From positions 62,001-126,000 of the forward strand of contig JAFOEY010000037.1 of NCBI GenBank assembly GCA_017387565.1: a DNA stretch of 64,000 bases, given 5' to 3'. Both the position numbers and the translations under genes were made by a program. Below are positions 16,687 through 26,443 of the stretch, piece by piece. Below the pieces are notes generated by a model. That model was not told the DNA's origin, ran no database searches, and saw only the letters and a program-made list of their open reading frames with translations. The number at the start of each line of letters is the position of its first letter. The first letter of the stretch is position 1. The DNA comes from Lachnospiraceae bacterium. Its GTDB lineage: Bacteria > Bacillota > Clostridia > Lachnospirales > Lachnospiraceae.

Positions 16687-17508
16687 TTACACCTGCAAAA
16701 TATGCAAGGGGAAGAATTTACCAAGAACAATGGCTACGATTAAATATACCAATAAAAACAAATATGCCAAATAGTCTGTTTTCTGATATTTCAAAGGTTT
16801 CATTTTGGTTCTGCCTTCTCCGCCCTGATAACAGCGTGCCTCCATGGCCATGGCCAAATCATTGGCGCGACGGAACGAAGAAACAAACAGCGGAACCAGC
16901 AGAGGTATCAGTGCCTTAACCTTTTTTATGATATTGCCACTTTCAAAATCCGCACATCTAGCCATCTGTGCCTTCATAATTTTATCCGTTTCTTCCATTA
17001 AAATAGGAATGAAACGAAGTGCAATCGACATCATCATGGATATTTCGTGAACCGGAACCTTGATTTTATTCAATGGTTTCATTAAGCTTTCCAATCCGTC
17101 TGTCAGTTGATTGGGCGTTGTCGTCAATGTCATAAGCGATGATCCGATAATTAAAAAAATCAATCGGATAGCCAGATAAAAAGCGGCTGCAATTCCCTCA
17201 TAGGTCAAAGAAAATCTCCAGAATGAAACAATTGGTTCACCCGGTGTCAAAAATAGATTAAACAATGCCGTAATGATGAGCAAAATGACAATTGCTTTCA
17301 ATCCTCTGACAATAAATGAAACCGGTACTTTGGAAAGACGTATTGTAAAAACCAAAAACGCCAGTGCAATCAAATAAATCGTCAGGTTACGAAACATAAA
17401 TAACGTAACAATATATGCAATTGTACCTACCAGCTTTACACGTGGGTCCAGTTTATGTACAACCGAATCTGCCTGATAGTATTGTCCCAGAGTAATATCT
17501 TTGAGCAT
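16687..17508 (-). CDS. ecfT: ECF transporter transmembrane protein EcfT
   Basis: 273-residue integral membrane scaffold that links the two EcfA ATPases to exchangeable substrate-binding (S) proteins. About five to six hydrophobic segments and the two coupling-helix motifs MARCADF and MEARCYQGG (the Ala-Arg-Cys/Gly pairs that contact the ATPases) are present. It ends the ecfA1-ecfA2-ecfT series and serves S proteins encoded elsewhere, such as the one at 21.9-22.4 kb. Confidence 0.96.
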   Translation of the reverse strand: MLKDITLGQYYQADSVVHKLDPRVKLVGTIAYIVTLFMFRNLTIYLIALAFLVFTIRLSKVPVSFIVRGLKAIVILLIITALFNLFLTPGEPIVSFWRFSLTYEGIAAAFYLAIRLIFLIIGSSLMTLTTTPNQLTDGLESLMKPLNKIKVPVHEISMMMSIALRFIPILMEETDKIMKAQMARCADFESGNIIKKVKALIPLLVPLFVSSFRRANDLAMAMEARCYQGGEGRTKMKPLKYQKTDYLAYLFLLVYLIVAIVLGKFFPLHILQV

Positions 17509-17523
17509 GTGTGTAATATCCTT

Positions 17524-18387
17524 CTAGTAATATTTCTTAACATTATGATACAAATTTACCAAAGCATCAGTTGCATCCGAAAGCGTGGTAACGCTTTCAT
17601 CTACCGGATATCCCAGTTCTTTCACCTGATGCATAATATCGGTAACGGTAGGAACCGCAAGCCCGATTTCTTCCAGTTCCTGTTTGTGGGAAAATACTTC
17701 TTTGGGCGTTCCGTCCAAAAAGACCTCCCCATGATTCATGACAATAATCCGTTCTGCATAATCCGCAACATCATCCATGCTGTGTGATACCAGAATGATG
17801 GTACATTTCATTTTTTCATGAAGATCGCGTATCATATTCAGAATTTCTTCCCGGCCTTTCGGGTCAAGACCGGCCGTAGGCTCATCCAAAATCAAAACCT
17901 GTGGTTTCATCGCAATTACACCTGCAATTGCCACACGACGTTTCTGTCCGCCTGATAAATCAAAGGGTGACTGATAAAAGAATTCATCCTCTAACCCAAC
18001 CATTTTCAAGGCTTCGTAAGCTCTTAATTCCACTTCTTTTTTTGGCAGTCCCAAATTCTTGGGACCAAAGCAGACATCCGAAAAGACATCCACTTCAAAC
18101 AATTGATGTTCCGGGTACTGAAAAACCAATCCAACCTGGCTACGCAATTTCTTTCTGTCAAAATCATCATCGTGGATATCTTCTCCATTAAAATAGATTT
18201 CTCCACCTGTTGGTTTTATCAATCCGTTTAAATGCTGAACCAGCGTGGATTTTCCGGAACCCGTATGACCGATCAGACCAATAAACTGTTCATCCTGTAA
18301 AACCAGGTTAACATCTTTTAAAGCCGCAACTTCCATGGTTGTGCCTTCTTCATATATGCAGTTTACGTGATTTAGGATAATAGGCAC
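17524..18387 (-). CDS. ecfA2: ECF transporter ATPase EcfA2
   Basis: 287 residues from a GTG at 18387, seven bases after GGAGG; a longer frame to 18456 lies wholly within ecfA1. Walker A GHTGSGKST, Q-loop VFQYPEHQLF (the PEHQ typical of A2), signature LSGGQKRR, Walker B LILDEPTAGLD, and the switch His in LVSHSMDD. Its first codons overlap the last 16 bases of ecfA1, so translation is coupled. Confidence 0.95.
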   Translation of the reverse strand: MPIILNHVNCIYEEGTTMEVAALKDVNLVLQDEQFIGLIGHTGSGKSTLVQHLNGLIKPTGGEIYFNGEDIHDDDFDRKKLRSQVGLVFQYPEHQLFEVDVFSDVCFGPKNLGLPKKEVELRAYEALKMVGLEDEFFYQSPFDLSGGQKRRVAIAGVIAMKPQVLILDEPTAGLDPKGREEILNMIRDLHEKMKCTIILVSHSMDDVADYAERIIVMNHGEVFLDGTPKEVFSHKQELEEIGLAVPTVTDIMHQVKELGYPVDESVTTLSDATDALVNLYHNVKKYY

Positions 18388-19226
18388 TGTAATTCCTCCA
18401 TAAACTCTTTTGTCGTTAAAATTCCTTTTGAGAAAGGCATTCCTGCTTTCCTGCATTCTTCTGCCAGCAATGTAACCTGCGGAACCGTTAATCGCAGTTT
18501 CTGCAACTCATCAACCTGCGAAAAAATTTCCTTTGGTGTTCCTTCCATTCGGATTTGTCCTTTATCCATGACAAAGACCTTGTCGGCATAAACAACTTCT
18601 TCCATATAATGGGTAATGAGAATAACCGTTATATTCTCAACCTCATTCAACGCGCGCACGGCGCGGATTACTTCTTTCCTTCCTTGTGGGTCGAGCATCG
18701 CTGTCGGCTCATCCAAAACAATGCATTTCGGATGCATGGCAAGCACTCCGGCAATGGATACACGCTGTTTCTGTCCGCCGGACAGTTTATTGGGAGAATG
18801 TTTCCGATATGCATACATTCCGACAGCTTTCAGACTTTCTTCCACTCTCTGCCAGATTTCTTTTGTGGGAACTCCCATATTCTCAGGTCCAAATCCCACA
18901 TCTTCTTCCACTACCTGTCCAATAATCTGATTATCCGGATTCTGAAATACCATTCCTGCATTTTTTCGGATATCCCAGATATTTTTTTCATCTCTGGTAT
19001 CCATCCCTGCTACATAAATGGTTCCCTCAGACGGAGACAAAATGGCATTCATATGTTTGGCAAGAGTTGATTTACCGGAACCGTTATGTCCTAAAATGGC
19101 AATAAAATCGCCCTCTTTTATATCCAGATCAACACCATCAACGGCTTTGGTAATTCCCTCTACATTGCCTTCTTCGTCTCTGTGTATATATTCAAATGTC
19201 AGCTTTTTTGTCTTAATCATGCTCAT
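18372..19226 (-). CDS. ecfA1: ECF transporter ATPase EcfA1
   Basis: Start placed at 19226 (MSMIKTKKLTFEY), giving the usual 284 residues; the frame extends to 19280 without a better site. Walker A GHNGSGKST, Q-loop VFQNPDNQI (A1 type), signature LSGGQKQR, Walker B IVLDEPTAMLD and LITHYMEE. It pairs with EcfA2 to power uptake of vitamins and metals. In many relatives these genes directly follow rplQ; here about 4 kb of other genes intervene. Confidence 0.95.
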   Translation of the reverse strand: MSMIKTKKLTFEYIHRDEEGNVEGITKAVDGVDLDIKEGDFIAILGHNGSGKSTLAKHMNAILSPSEGTIYVAGMDTRDEKNIWDIRKNAGMVFQNPDNQIIGQVVEEDVGFGPENMGVPTKEIWQRVEESLKAVGMYAYRKHSPNKLSGGQKQRVSIAGVLAMHPKCIVLDEPTAMLDPQGRKEVIRAVRALNEVENITVILITHYMEEVVYADKVFVMDKGQIRMEGTPKEIFSQVDELQKLRLTVPQVTLLAEECRKAGMPFSKGILTTKEFMEELQCLLS

Positions 19227-19375
19227 ATCAATCAGTTTCCATCCTTTTTTCTGCAAAAAATGCCGGATATAAACTTTCAAAACCGTTATGCCTGTTTTTC
19301 AAGTTGTGTTATACTATAAAAGACGCAAATGTAAAAATTGCGCACACCCCATTTTATATATAGATTGGAGTAATT

Positions 19376-20416
19376 ATGGCTAAAAAAAATTACAATTATG
19401 AAGATTTCAATAAACCGCAGAAAAACGAAAAATTCCGCCCCATATTTATGGCGGTTCTTGCGATATTCGCAATCGGCTATTTAATCGTTTATCGCGTCTA
19501 TATCAGTCAGATACCAAACAATCCTTCAAAGCCGGGACCCGAATCCATCGTTTCCGAATCTTCCCTGGATGATTCTACCGCTTCTGAACCCTTATCTGAC
19601 GCTCAAGTTAATACAGTTATTGAAGATACGGTATCAATCAAAAATGCGGATAAAACTTCCCTTGCAGACTCCCCTACAAAGACAACAAATGATACCACTG
19701 ATACAGCCACTCAGGTAGTGGGCTCATCCAATAACCGGACAAATAACATATCTTTGGAAGGAGAAACATATACTGAAGAAACAATATCCCAAGGAAAGGA
19801 ACTGGTCATGTATTCCGAGGAACGAATTCTTTATCAGGACGGTTTCTTCTATCAACCCATAACAGACGATGTAAAAGAAAGGATTTATGGTCTTTCTTAT
19901 AAAACCGACTGCACCATACCTTATGAAGATCTGCGCTATGTCTCTGTGTTGTATTATGATTTTGAGAATCAGATACAAACCGGCGAGATTATCTGCAATA
20001 AAGCAATCGCAAAAGATCTTGTAGAAATCTTTTATGAACTGTATTGCAATCAATATCAGATTGACAAAATCCGTCTTGTGGATGAATATAACGCAGACGA
20101 TGACTTATCCTGTGCTGACAACAACACCTCCTGCTTCAACTACCGAACAGTTGACGGAAGCAATACTTTGAGTAAACACGCACAAGGAGTTGCCATTGAT
20201 ATTAATCCCTTTCAAAATCCCTATGTCACTTATCCCAACGGCAAAGAACGTATTTCTCCTGCCAGAAGTGAACCCTATGCTGACCGTAGCAGCGGTCTTA
20301 GCCATATGATCACGGAAGATGATTTGTGTTACAAATTATTTATCGAACATGGTTTCACCTGGGGTGGGCATTGGAAAACCTTAAAAGATTATCAACATTT
20401 CCAAAAGGCTCTGTAA
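19376..20416 (+). CDS. Membrane-anchored M15-family peptidase (VanY/CwlK-like)
   Basis: 346 residues. One N-terminal membrane helix (about 25-46, FMAVLAIFAIGYLIVYRVYI), a long Ser/Thr/Asp linker, and an extracellular M15 domain from about residue 215. Zinc ligands are in SKHAQGVAIDINP (His and Asp) and in GGHWKTLKDYQHFQ. Such enzymes act as D,D-carboxypeptidases or L,D-endopeptidases on wall peptides; the INPFQNPY loop suits the M15C branch. It is the only plus-strand gene in the region, with GGAG nine bases before its ATG. Confidence 0.9.
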   Translation: MAKKNYNYEDFNKPQKNEKFRPIFMAVLAIFAIGYLIVYRVYISQIPNNPSKPGPESIVSESSLDDSTASEPLSDAQVNTVIEDTVSIKNADKTSLADSPTKTTNDTTDTATQVVGSSNNRTNNISLEGETYTEETISQGKELVMYSEERILYQDGFFYQPITDDVKERIYGLSYKTDCTIPYEDLRYVSVLYYDFENQIQTGEIICNKAIAKDLVEIFYELYCNQYQIDKIRLVDEYNADDDLSCADNNTSCFNYRTVDGSNTLSKHAQGVAIDINPFQNPYVTYPNGKERISPARSEPYADRSSGLSHMITEDDLCYKLFIEHGFTWGGHWKTLKDYQHFQKAL

Positions 20417-20515
20417 AATCTGTTACTAATATATGATTGTGATATACTTTTTCATCAATTAGATATTTTCATCCGGCATTTCTCGCCTGTTAGTGTATTG
20501 TATATGATCTGATTG

Positions 20516-20749
20516 TTAACGTCCTGCCAGATCCTGTAACTGTTTCACCAAATCCAAATCCGACTGTTGGACACGGATATTGGTAGTTACCGGATCCTGA
20601 CCGGGATTGATTACGGTTAACTCAATAATGGTACCTTCCGTAATCCCTTTTCCGAACATTGTTTTAATAAATGCAACAAATTTCGGATGGGTGCTTTCAA
20701 ATTTTTTTAATGCAGTCATAATCTGCATCATTGCTGCGGGATTCATCAT
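20516..20749 (-). CDS. Small conserved-looking protein, 77 residues
   Basis: Function not recognised. The start at 20749 (MMNPAAMMQIM) follows GAGGAAAAG by three bases; an upstream extension would run into repeat R2. A helix (QIMTALKKFESTHPKFVAFIKTMF) leads into a beta-rich half (GTIIELTVINPGQDPVTTNIRV) and a final helix. It is soluble and without Cys. An R2 copy occupies its 5' region. Confidence 0.7.
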   Translation of the reverse strand: MMNPAAMMQIMTALKKFESTHPKFVAFIKTMFGKGITEGTIIELTVINPGQDPVTTNIRVQQSDLDLVKQLQDLAGR

Positions 20750-20830
20750 AATCTTTTCCTCTTTTCGTTTTCTATCATCTATTCCTTTTACTCTCTTTTG
20801 TAATTTTGTGAAACATGTTTGTAATATGCA

Positions 20831-20898
20831 TGATATTGGGGCAAAAGGTATTTTGCCCCAATGATACCAACGGATTGCTACGCACTTTGTGCTCAAGC
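20831..20898 (-). repeat. R2 partial copy
   Basis: The hairpin TTGGGGCAAAA/TTTTGCCCCAA followed by ATGATACCAACGGATTGC and TACGCACTTTGTGCTC matches the left 70 bases of copy A. The right part is missing. Confidence 0.8.
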
Positions 20899-20978
20899 GT
20901 TACCATATTGTTTCCTCGCTTAATCTATTCCATGCATAGCTATTTTTCCGTCTGATCTTCTTGTTATATTTAATGATA

Positions 20979-21746
20979 TCATTTTTTATTTTTTTCATAT
21001 ATGAGGGACAGTCCGACCAGCGTCAGTTCATTATCCACTGTTACCTCATGCTTACATTGCGGAATTATTTTGGATGATAGACCTCCGGTAGCAACAACCG
21101 GACTTTCATATCCGAGTTCTTCCCATATTCTGTCAATAATACCGTCAATGGCGGCTACCTGACTGTAAATTATTCCGCTCTTCATACAGTCGATGGTATT
21201 TTTACCAAGAATTTTCTTTGGTGAATCCAGACTGATTTTGGGCAATTGCGAGGTCCGATTAACCAAAGAGTCCAAAGACACTCGGACTCCCGGTATAATC
21301 ATACCTCCAATATAGTTTTTATTTTGATCCAATACACTGACTGTTGTCGCCGTTCCCATATCAATCATGATTAACGGTGCACCGTAAAGATGCAGACCCG
21401 CTACGGCATTTACAATCAGATCAGCACCCACCTGGGCCGGATTTTCCATTAAAATATTCAAACCGGTTTTTACCCCCGGACCGACAATCATACAATCAAG
21501 TCCGAATAATTTCTCGATTGCCATCTGAAGTGTCCGGTTAATAGGCGGAACCACAGAAGAAATAATACATCCGGTAACGGCAGATTTTTCAATCCGATAC
21601 AACTCAAACAATACGTTGAGTGTTGCCGCATATTCCAGCTCTGTTTTTAATGTATCGGTCGCAATTCTTTCAAAAAACATAATCTTTTCATCTTCTATGC
21701 AACCAACCACAATATTTGTATTTCCGACGTCGATGGCCAAAATCAT
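20979..21746 (-). CDS. coaX: Type III pantothenate kinase
   Basis: 255 residues from 21746, after AAAGGAGAATAA; the frame extends upstream into repeat R2. First step of coenzyme A synthesis from pantothenate, of the ASKHA fold. Shows IDVGNTN at the start (phosphate loop), SVVPP, GADL in VGADLIVNA, DMGTATT (phosphate 2 loop) and GGLS near the end. Type III enzymes need a monovalent cation and resist CoA feedback. Next gene upstream is an ECF S protein, which suggests pantothenate uptake feeding this kinase. Confidence 0.97.
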   Translation of the reverse strand: MILAIDVGNTNIVVGCIEDEKIMFFERIATDTLKTELEYAATLNVLFELYRIEKSAVTGCIISSVVPPINRTLQMAIEKLFGLDCMIVGPGVKTGLNILMENPAQVGADLIVNAVAGLHLYGAPLIMIDMGTATTVSVLDQNKNYIGGMIIPGVRVSLDSLVNRTSQLPKISLDSPKKILGKNTIDCMKSGIIYSQVAAIDGIIDRIWEELGYESPVVATGGLSSKIIPQCKHEVTVDNELTLVGLSLIYEKNKK

Positions 21747-21780
21747 ATTTATTCTCCTTTTATGTACGCAAACGGATAAA

Positions 21781-21853
21781 ATGATGCTGAGAGCAAAAGG
21801 CATTTTATCTCATGATACCAACGGATTGCTACGCACTTTGTGCTCTCGCAATT
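21781..21853 (-). repeat. R2 partial copy
   Basis: CATGATACCAACGGATTGC then TACGCACTTTGTGCTCTCGCAAT repeats copy A almost exactly; its leading hairpin (GAGCAAAAGGCATTTTATCTC) has decayed. It lies between coaX and the ECF S gene. Confidence 0.8.
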
Positions 21854-21877
21854 ATAAAATCCGAATTCCATACAAAA

Positions 21878-22432
21878 TTATCTTTTGATTGCCTTTTGTA
21901 ATGCCCAGGATACCGCACCTGCTAAAACGCAGCAGGAAATTGCTTCAATTAAGCCCTGTACACCTACCAATGCAATAATGAATGAAATAGGGTTACTTAC
22001 TCCGAATGTTTCAACCAATCCCTGAATATAGTCAGAATTGTAGAAGAAAATTACAATACAACCCATAAAAAGTATAGTATTTAATAAAGGACAACAGATA
22101 GCTCCCAAAAAGTAGGATGCTTTTCCGGCCTTTACTTTATTCTGGAAAAATTTAAAAAGATATGCTGTGCATAATCCCTCTAAAAATCTCGGAACCAAAA
22201 TCGTCACTACCGCTAAAAAAGGATTTACTGCCATTAAGGTACTCATCATTCCGCTGGCACCAATTAATGCATTATAAAGACTTGTAAATCCAAATCCAAG
22301 TCCGCAAACAATTCCTCCGATGGGTCCAATGATAATGGCGCCAATCGCAACCGGTATGGTAACGAGCGAAATACTTAAAAACGGTGTACGAATCGTACCG
22401 AGAGGGGTTGTTTCTAAAGCGAAACAATCCAA
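21878..22432 (-). CDS. ECF transporter substrate-binding (S) protein, probably pantothenate; 5' end damaged
   Basis: 184 residues, about five hydrophobic segments. TPLGTIRTPFLSISLVTIPVAIGAI and FYNSDYIQG match the family of ECF S proteins usual in Clostridia. Adjacency to coaX makes pantothenate the best guess for the ligand; it would use the EcfA1A2T module 2.6 kb away. The only start is TTG at 22432 without a ribosome site, and the expected first membrane helix before TPLG is missing. Upstream, another frame encodes a 38-residue piece (22414-22530, ending IVNAILWIVSL*), so a frameshift or fusion at the 5' end is likely. Confidence 0.75.
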   Translation of the reverse strand: MDCFALETTPLGTIRTPFLSISLVTIPVAIGAIIIGPIGGIVCGLGFGFTSLYNALIGASGMMSTLMAVNPFLAVVTILVPRFLEGLCTAYLFKFFQNKVKAGKASYFLGAICCPLLNTILFMGCIVIFFYNSDYIQGLVETFGVSNPISFIIALVGVQGLIEAISCCVLAGAVSWALQKAIKR

Positions 22433-22596
22433 AGAATTGCATTGACAATCATGATTTGCGAATAAAGATATGAATGGTTGCCGCCTAAATGGTCAGCACC
22501 AAAACTTTTTGCATAGATCCATCGATGCATTTTCCTTTGGAATAACGCTCAATTTAAAAAATATCATAGCAATCCGTTTTTGTAAACCTTTGTTTG

Positions 22597-22926
22597 TCAT
22601 TTTATGCATTTTGCTCTTTCAAACTCTTCTGTTGCCACTCCGATAATCCCACACGCATCCGACAGACTAATTTTTAATTTTTCTATCACATGCTCCACAC
22701 TTTTAATCAGACGGTCTGCATCTCCCTTTTCCATTCCTTTTTCCATTCCAAGTTCTTCCTGTTCTATCATCAATTCCTCAAATGCCTTACACATAGGTAT
22801 TTCCTCCTCTTCCATTTTTGAAATAATTGGTAAATCCTTTCCCTGATAAATATGCATATTGATCAATTCAGCAAACCGCTCCTTGTTTGCCATAAACGGG
22901 CGCGTATATATATCCTTTTTGCCCAT
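22597..22926 (-). pseudogene. Internally deleted Rpn/PD-(D/E)XK-type transposase-like gene
   Basis: 109 residues from 22926 (AAAGGAGTTAC before MGKKDIYTRPFMAN). The first 40 residues match the N-terminus of Rpn-family proteins (KERFAELINMHIYQGKDLP). The sequence then jumps at about residue 42 to their C-terminal helical part with the short repeat EKGMEKGDAD. The nuclease core of about 200 residues is absent. Likely a remnant left by an in-frame deletion. Confidence 0.7.
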
Positions 22927-23220
22927 GTAACTCCTTTCCGGCTGCAACAAGCCAGGAACACCCTTTCTGTATCCAGCCATAATTAAATTATTCTTTGTGA
23001 AATATGGCTGAAACGCCGGAACCGGACTTACCGGTATATCGTTCCCGAACGGAACTGAGATTTTCACATAAAAGTAATTTTCTTACTCTTATTGGAAATT
23101 ATAGAAATACTTCTCGAATTCGTCAATACAAATTGCGAAAATATATTAACGTTTTATCGTTTTTTTCAGTGTTTCCTATACATTTCACTTTGTACATAAA
23201 TAGCCCCTTACAAAAGGCAA

Positions 23221-23250
23221 AAAAGACCACCGCCTAAGCGATGGTCTCTT
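23221..23250 (-). terminator. Terminator of the ribosomal super-operon
   Basis: AGACCATCGC / GCGGTGGTCT with a four-base loop and a following T-run on the minus strand, 36 bases after rplQ. Confidence 0.88.
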
Positions 23251-23285
23251 AAAATGCTGTTTGTGTTTTGAAAAGGTATCTTAAA

Positions 23286-23822
23286 TTATACTAACTCAAG
23301 AACAACTTCCATTGCTGCGTCACCTTTACGTTCGCCGATTTTGATGATACGTGTGTATCCACCTTTACGGTCAACATATTTAGGTGCGATTTCATCAAAT
23401 AATTTTGCAACAAGATCAACTTCTTTTGTATTTCTCTTCTTACCTGCATTCTGTGTGGGAACTTCGGTAACAGGATATAATACTTTTAACATCTGTCTTC
23501 TTGCATGAAGTCTGCTGGGAAGATCTTTTTTGATTTCCTTTTCTACTTCATCATAAACAGTAACTTTCTTACCGTCTACTACTTCTTTTACTCTCTTGCC
23601 ATCAGCATCTTTTCTGGCAACTTTTGCTTTAACCTTAACAGTTTCAAAGTTGTCTTTTTCTTTTACAGCAAGTGCAATTAAGCCTTCTGCAATTTTGCGA
23701 ACTTCTTTTGCTCTTGCTTCCGTAGTAACGATTTTACCATGATAAAGTAAATTTGTTACCTGATTTCTTAATAATGCTTTTCTCTGGCTGCTTGTTCTGC
23801 CAAGTTTTCTGTATTTTGCCAT
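23286..23822 (-). CDS. rplQ: 50S ribosomal protein L17 with long internal insertion
   Basis: 178 residues from 23822 (MAKYRKLGRTSSQRKALLRN, after GGAGG). Typical L17 has 115-130 residues; here about 50 charged residues (near 55-110, with KVARKDADGKRV) are inserted before the normal end (TRIIKIGERKGDAAMEVVLEL). Such insertions occur in Lachnospiraceae. Lines the polypeptide exit region. Last gene of the alpha operon. Confidence 0.97.
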   Translation of the reverse strand: MAKYRKLGRTSSQRKALLRNQVTNLLYHGKIVTTEARAKEVRKIAEGLIALAVKEKDNFETVKVKAKVARKDADGKRVKEVVDGKKVTVYDEVEKEIKKDLPSRLHARRQMLKVLYPVTEVPTQNAGKKRNTKEVDLVAKLFDEIAPKYVDRKGGYTRIIKIGERKGDAAMEVVLELV

Positions 23823-23949
23823 TTTAAAATCCTCCATTCTTGGTCCACCGGACAACGCTCTTTGGACTTATATATCCGGCAGTTGTTAATTGCCAATCAT
23901 GAGTATGTATATAAATGCTCGTCGGCCTTACTTTATATACAAATCATTT

Positions 23950-24909
23950 TTATTCTTCGCCTGAATTTAATTCAAGGCCTAATTCTTTTAACTTCGCCAA
24001 AACTTCTTCTAATGACTTACGTCCAAGATTACGAACTTTCATCATATCATCGGAAGTCTTGTTTGTTAATTCTTCAACGGTATTGATGTTTGCTCTCTTT
24101 AAGCAGTTGTATGAACGAACAGACAACTCTAATTCATCAATACTCATCTCTAATACTTTTTCTTTCTCGTCATCCTCTTTTTCAACCATGACTTCAGCGC
24201 TCTTAGCGTTTTCAGATAAGTCGATAAAGAGTTTGAGATGCTCACTAAGTACTTTTGCAGCAAGGCTGACTGCATCATCGGGGAATAACGTTCCGTTTGT
24301 ATATACATCTAATGTCAGCTTGTCATAATCAGTAACCTGACCGACACGGGTATTTTCAACGGTCATGTTTACTCTTTCAACAGGTGTGTAGATAGAATCT
24401 ACAGCGATAACACCGATGCGTAATCCATCGCCTTTATTTTTGTCAGCACTTACATATCCTCTACCGTTTGTAATGGTAAGTTCCATGTATAACTTACTGT
24501 CTTTACCGCCGCTTAATGTTGCGATAACCTGGTCCTTGTTGATGATCTCGATATCCGAATCAACCTGGATATCAGATGCTCTTACAACACCTTCGCCTTC
24601 AAACTCGATATAAGCGAGCTTGGGTTCATTGGATGCGCTGGTATTTTTGATTGCAAGACTCTTTAAGTTCATGATGATTTCGGTAACATCCTCTTTCACT
24701 CCGGGAATGGACGAAAATTCATGTAATACACCATCAATCTTAACCTGGCTAACTGCTGTACCGGGTAAAGAAGAAAGCATGATTCTTCTTAAAGAATTAC
24801 CAAGGGTAATACCATAGCCTCTTTCCAAAGGCTCAACAACAAATTTCCCATACTTTTTATCTTCTGAGATTTCAACAACTTCAATATTCGGTCTCTCAAA
24901 ATCAAACAC
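23950..24909 (-). CDS. rpoA: RNA polymerase alpha subunit
   Basis: 319 residues, full length. The N-terminal domain (1-230) dimerises and starts polymerase assembly: [13 protein letters not shown] and LSSLPGTAV are conserved. A Glu/Lys linker leads to the C-terminal domain (about 250-315) with [13 protein letters not shown] and [10 protein letters not shown], which binds UP elements and activators. Confidence 0.98.
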   Translation of the reverse strand: MFDFERPNIEVVEISEDKKYGKFVVEPLERGYGITLGNSLRRIMLSSLPGTAVSQVKIDGVLHEFSSIPGVKEDVTEIIMNLKSLAIKNTSASNEPKLAYIEFEGEGVVRASDIQVDSDIEIINKDQVIATLSGGKDSKLYMELTITNGRGYVSADKNKGDGLRIGVIAVDSIYTPVERVNMTVENTRVGQVTDYDKLTLDVYTNGTLFPDDAVSLAAKVLSEHLKLFIDLSENAKSAEVMVEKEDDEKEKVLEMSIDELELSVRSYNCLKRANINTVEELTNKTSDDMMKVRNLGRKSLEEVLAKLKELGLELNSGEE

Positions 24910-24936
24910 TGCAATACCCTCCTTACAAAACGGTTA

Positions 24937-25530
24937 TTATTTGGAGTATAACTCGACGATAAGCATTTCGTTTACAGGAACATCAATCTGTTCTCTTGTA
25001 GGAAGTGCTTTTACAGTTCCTTTGAGTGCTTCCAAATCCTGCTCTAACCATTCCGGTGAAATTCTGCCGGCTGTTACTTCAACGATATCTTTGTATCTCT
25101 GTAAGCTCTTGGATTTTTCTCTGATTTCAATAACATCTCCTGCTTTTACTAAGTATGAAGGGATGTTTACTGATTTACCGTTTACCAATACATGTTTGTG
25201 GTCAACGATCTGTCTGGCTTCTCTTCTGGTTCTTGCAAAACCAAGACGGAAAACAACGTTGTCCAGTCTTGACTCTAACATTGTCATAAGATTTTCACCA
25301 GTCATACCTTTTTTACGATCAGCTTTTTCGTAGTAATTTCTGAAAGGTTTTTCCAATACACCGTAAATGAATTTTGCTTTCTGTTTCTCACGTAACTGTA
25401 AGCCGTACTCGCTCATCTTCTTACCTGCTCTTGCAGATTTACGATTGGATTTTTTGGTGTATCCCAAATATGTGGGATCTAAGTCTAAAGATCTGCATCT
25501 TTTTAATACCGGTGTTCTGTTAACTGCCAT
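24937..25530 (-). CDS. rpsD: 30S ribosomal protein S4
   Basis: 197 residues, primary 16S rRNA binder. S4 core and an S4 RNA-binding module around [20 protein letters not shown]. The N-terminus has no zinc-binding cysteine set (one Cys only). S4 is the usual translational repressor of the alpha operon. Confidence 0.98.
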   Translation of the reverse strand: MAVNRTPVLKRCRSLDLDPTYLGYTKKSNRKSARAGKKMSEYGLQLREKQKAKFIYGVLEKPFRNYYEKADRKKGMTGENLMTMLESRLDNVVFRLGFARTRREARQIVDHKHVLVNGKSVNIPSYLVKAGDVIEIREKSKSLQRYKDIVEVTAGRISPEWLEQDLEALKGTVKALPTREQIDVPVNEMLIVELYSK

Positions 25531-25641
25531 TTTAATTATCCTCCTACTATTGTTTACAATGAGTACGCCCCACTTAAGCCGTATCGGATTGTGGTCTCAT
25601 CTTCTTCCAATGGTTTATAAAAGTTCTATTTATAGTAAAAA

Positions 25642-26040
25642 TTATACACGACGGCGTTTAGGCGGGCGGCATCCATTGTGAGGAACCGGTGTTACGTCTT
25701 TGATACTTGTAACTTCCAAACCTGCTGCCTGAAGAGCACGGATTGCTGCTTCACGTCCTGATCCGGGTCCTTTTACAAATACATCTACTGTCTTTAATCC
25801 ATGTACTAATGCTGCCTTTGTTGCAGTTTCTGCTGCCATCTGTGCTGCATATGGAGTAGATTTTCTTGAACCTCTAAAACCAAGACCACCTGCACTTGCC
25901 CAGCTCAATGCGTTACCTTCTGTATCTGTTAATGTAACGATTGTATTATTGAAAGATGACTGGATATGTGCCTGTCCGCGTTCAACGTTTTTCTTAACAC
26001 GCTTTTTTGTAACTCTTTTCGTTGCTACTTTTTTAGCCAT
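25642..26040 (-). CDS. rpsK: 30S ribosomal protein S11
   Basis: 132 residues, platform protein; [20 protein letters not shown] and the end [10 protein letters not shown] are hallmark sequences. Normal order rpsM-rpsK-rpsD-rpoA-rplQ. Confidence 0.98.
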   Translation of the reverse strand: MAKKVATKRVTKKRVKKNVERGQAHIQSSFNNTIVTLTDTEGNALSWASAGGLGFRGSRKSTPYAAQMAAETATKAALVHGLKTVDVFVKGPGSGREAAIRALQAAGLEVTSIKDVTPVPHNGCRPPKRRRV

Positions 26041-26074
26041 TTTAAACTAACCTACTTTCTTGATATGCTTTCAA

Positions 26075-26443
26075 TTATTTTTTCTTATTTGCTACGGTTC
26101 TCTTCGGACCTTTTCTTGTTCTTGCATTGGTCTTTGTCTTCTGACCACGAACAGGAAGTCCTTTTCTGTGACGGATACCTCTGTAGCATCCAATTTCCTG
26201 TAATCTCTTGATGTTTAAAGCGATTTCTCTTCTTAAATCACCTTCTACAGTCTGTGTTGCATCAATTACTTCACTGATTCTTTTAACTTCTTCATCTGTT
26301 AAATCTCTGCAACGAGTGTCGGGATTAACATTTGCTTCTGCTAAAATACGATTAGAACTTACTCTACCAATACCATAGATGTAAGTTAAACCGATCTCAA
26401 CACGTTTGTCTCTGGGTAAGTCTACACCTGCAATACGAGCCAT
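26075..26443 (-). CDS. rpsM: 30S ribosomal protein S13
   Basis: 122 residues, head protein at the inter-subunit bridge; [13 protein letters not shown] start and basic tail [13 protein letters not shown]. First gene of the alpha operon proper, behind a 270-base gap. Confidence 0.98.
   Translation of the reverse strand: MARIAGVDLPRDKRVEIGLTYIYGIGRVSSNRILAEANVNPDTRCRDLTDEEVKRISEVIDATQTVEGDLRREIALNIKRLQEIGCYRGIRHRKGLPVRGQKTKTNARTRKGPKRTVANKKK

Noticed and set aside
18388-18456. Longer start for EcfA2
   Set aside because: It lies wholly in ecfA1; GGAGG and the GTG at 18387 give the usual length.
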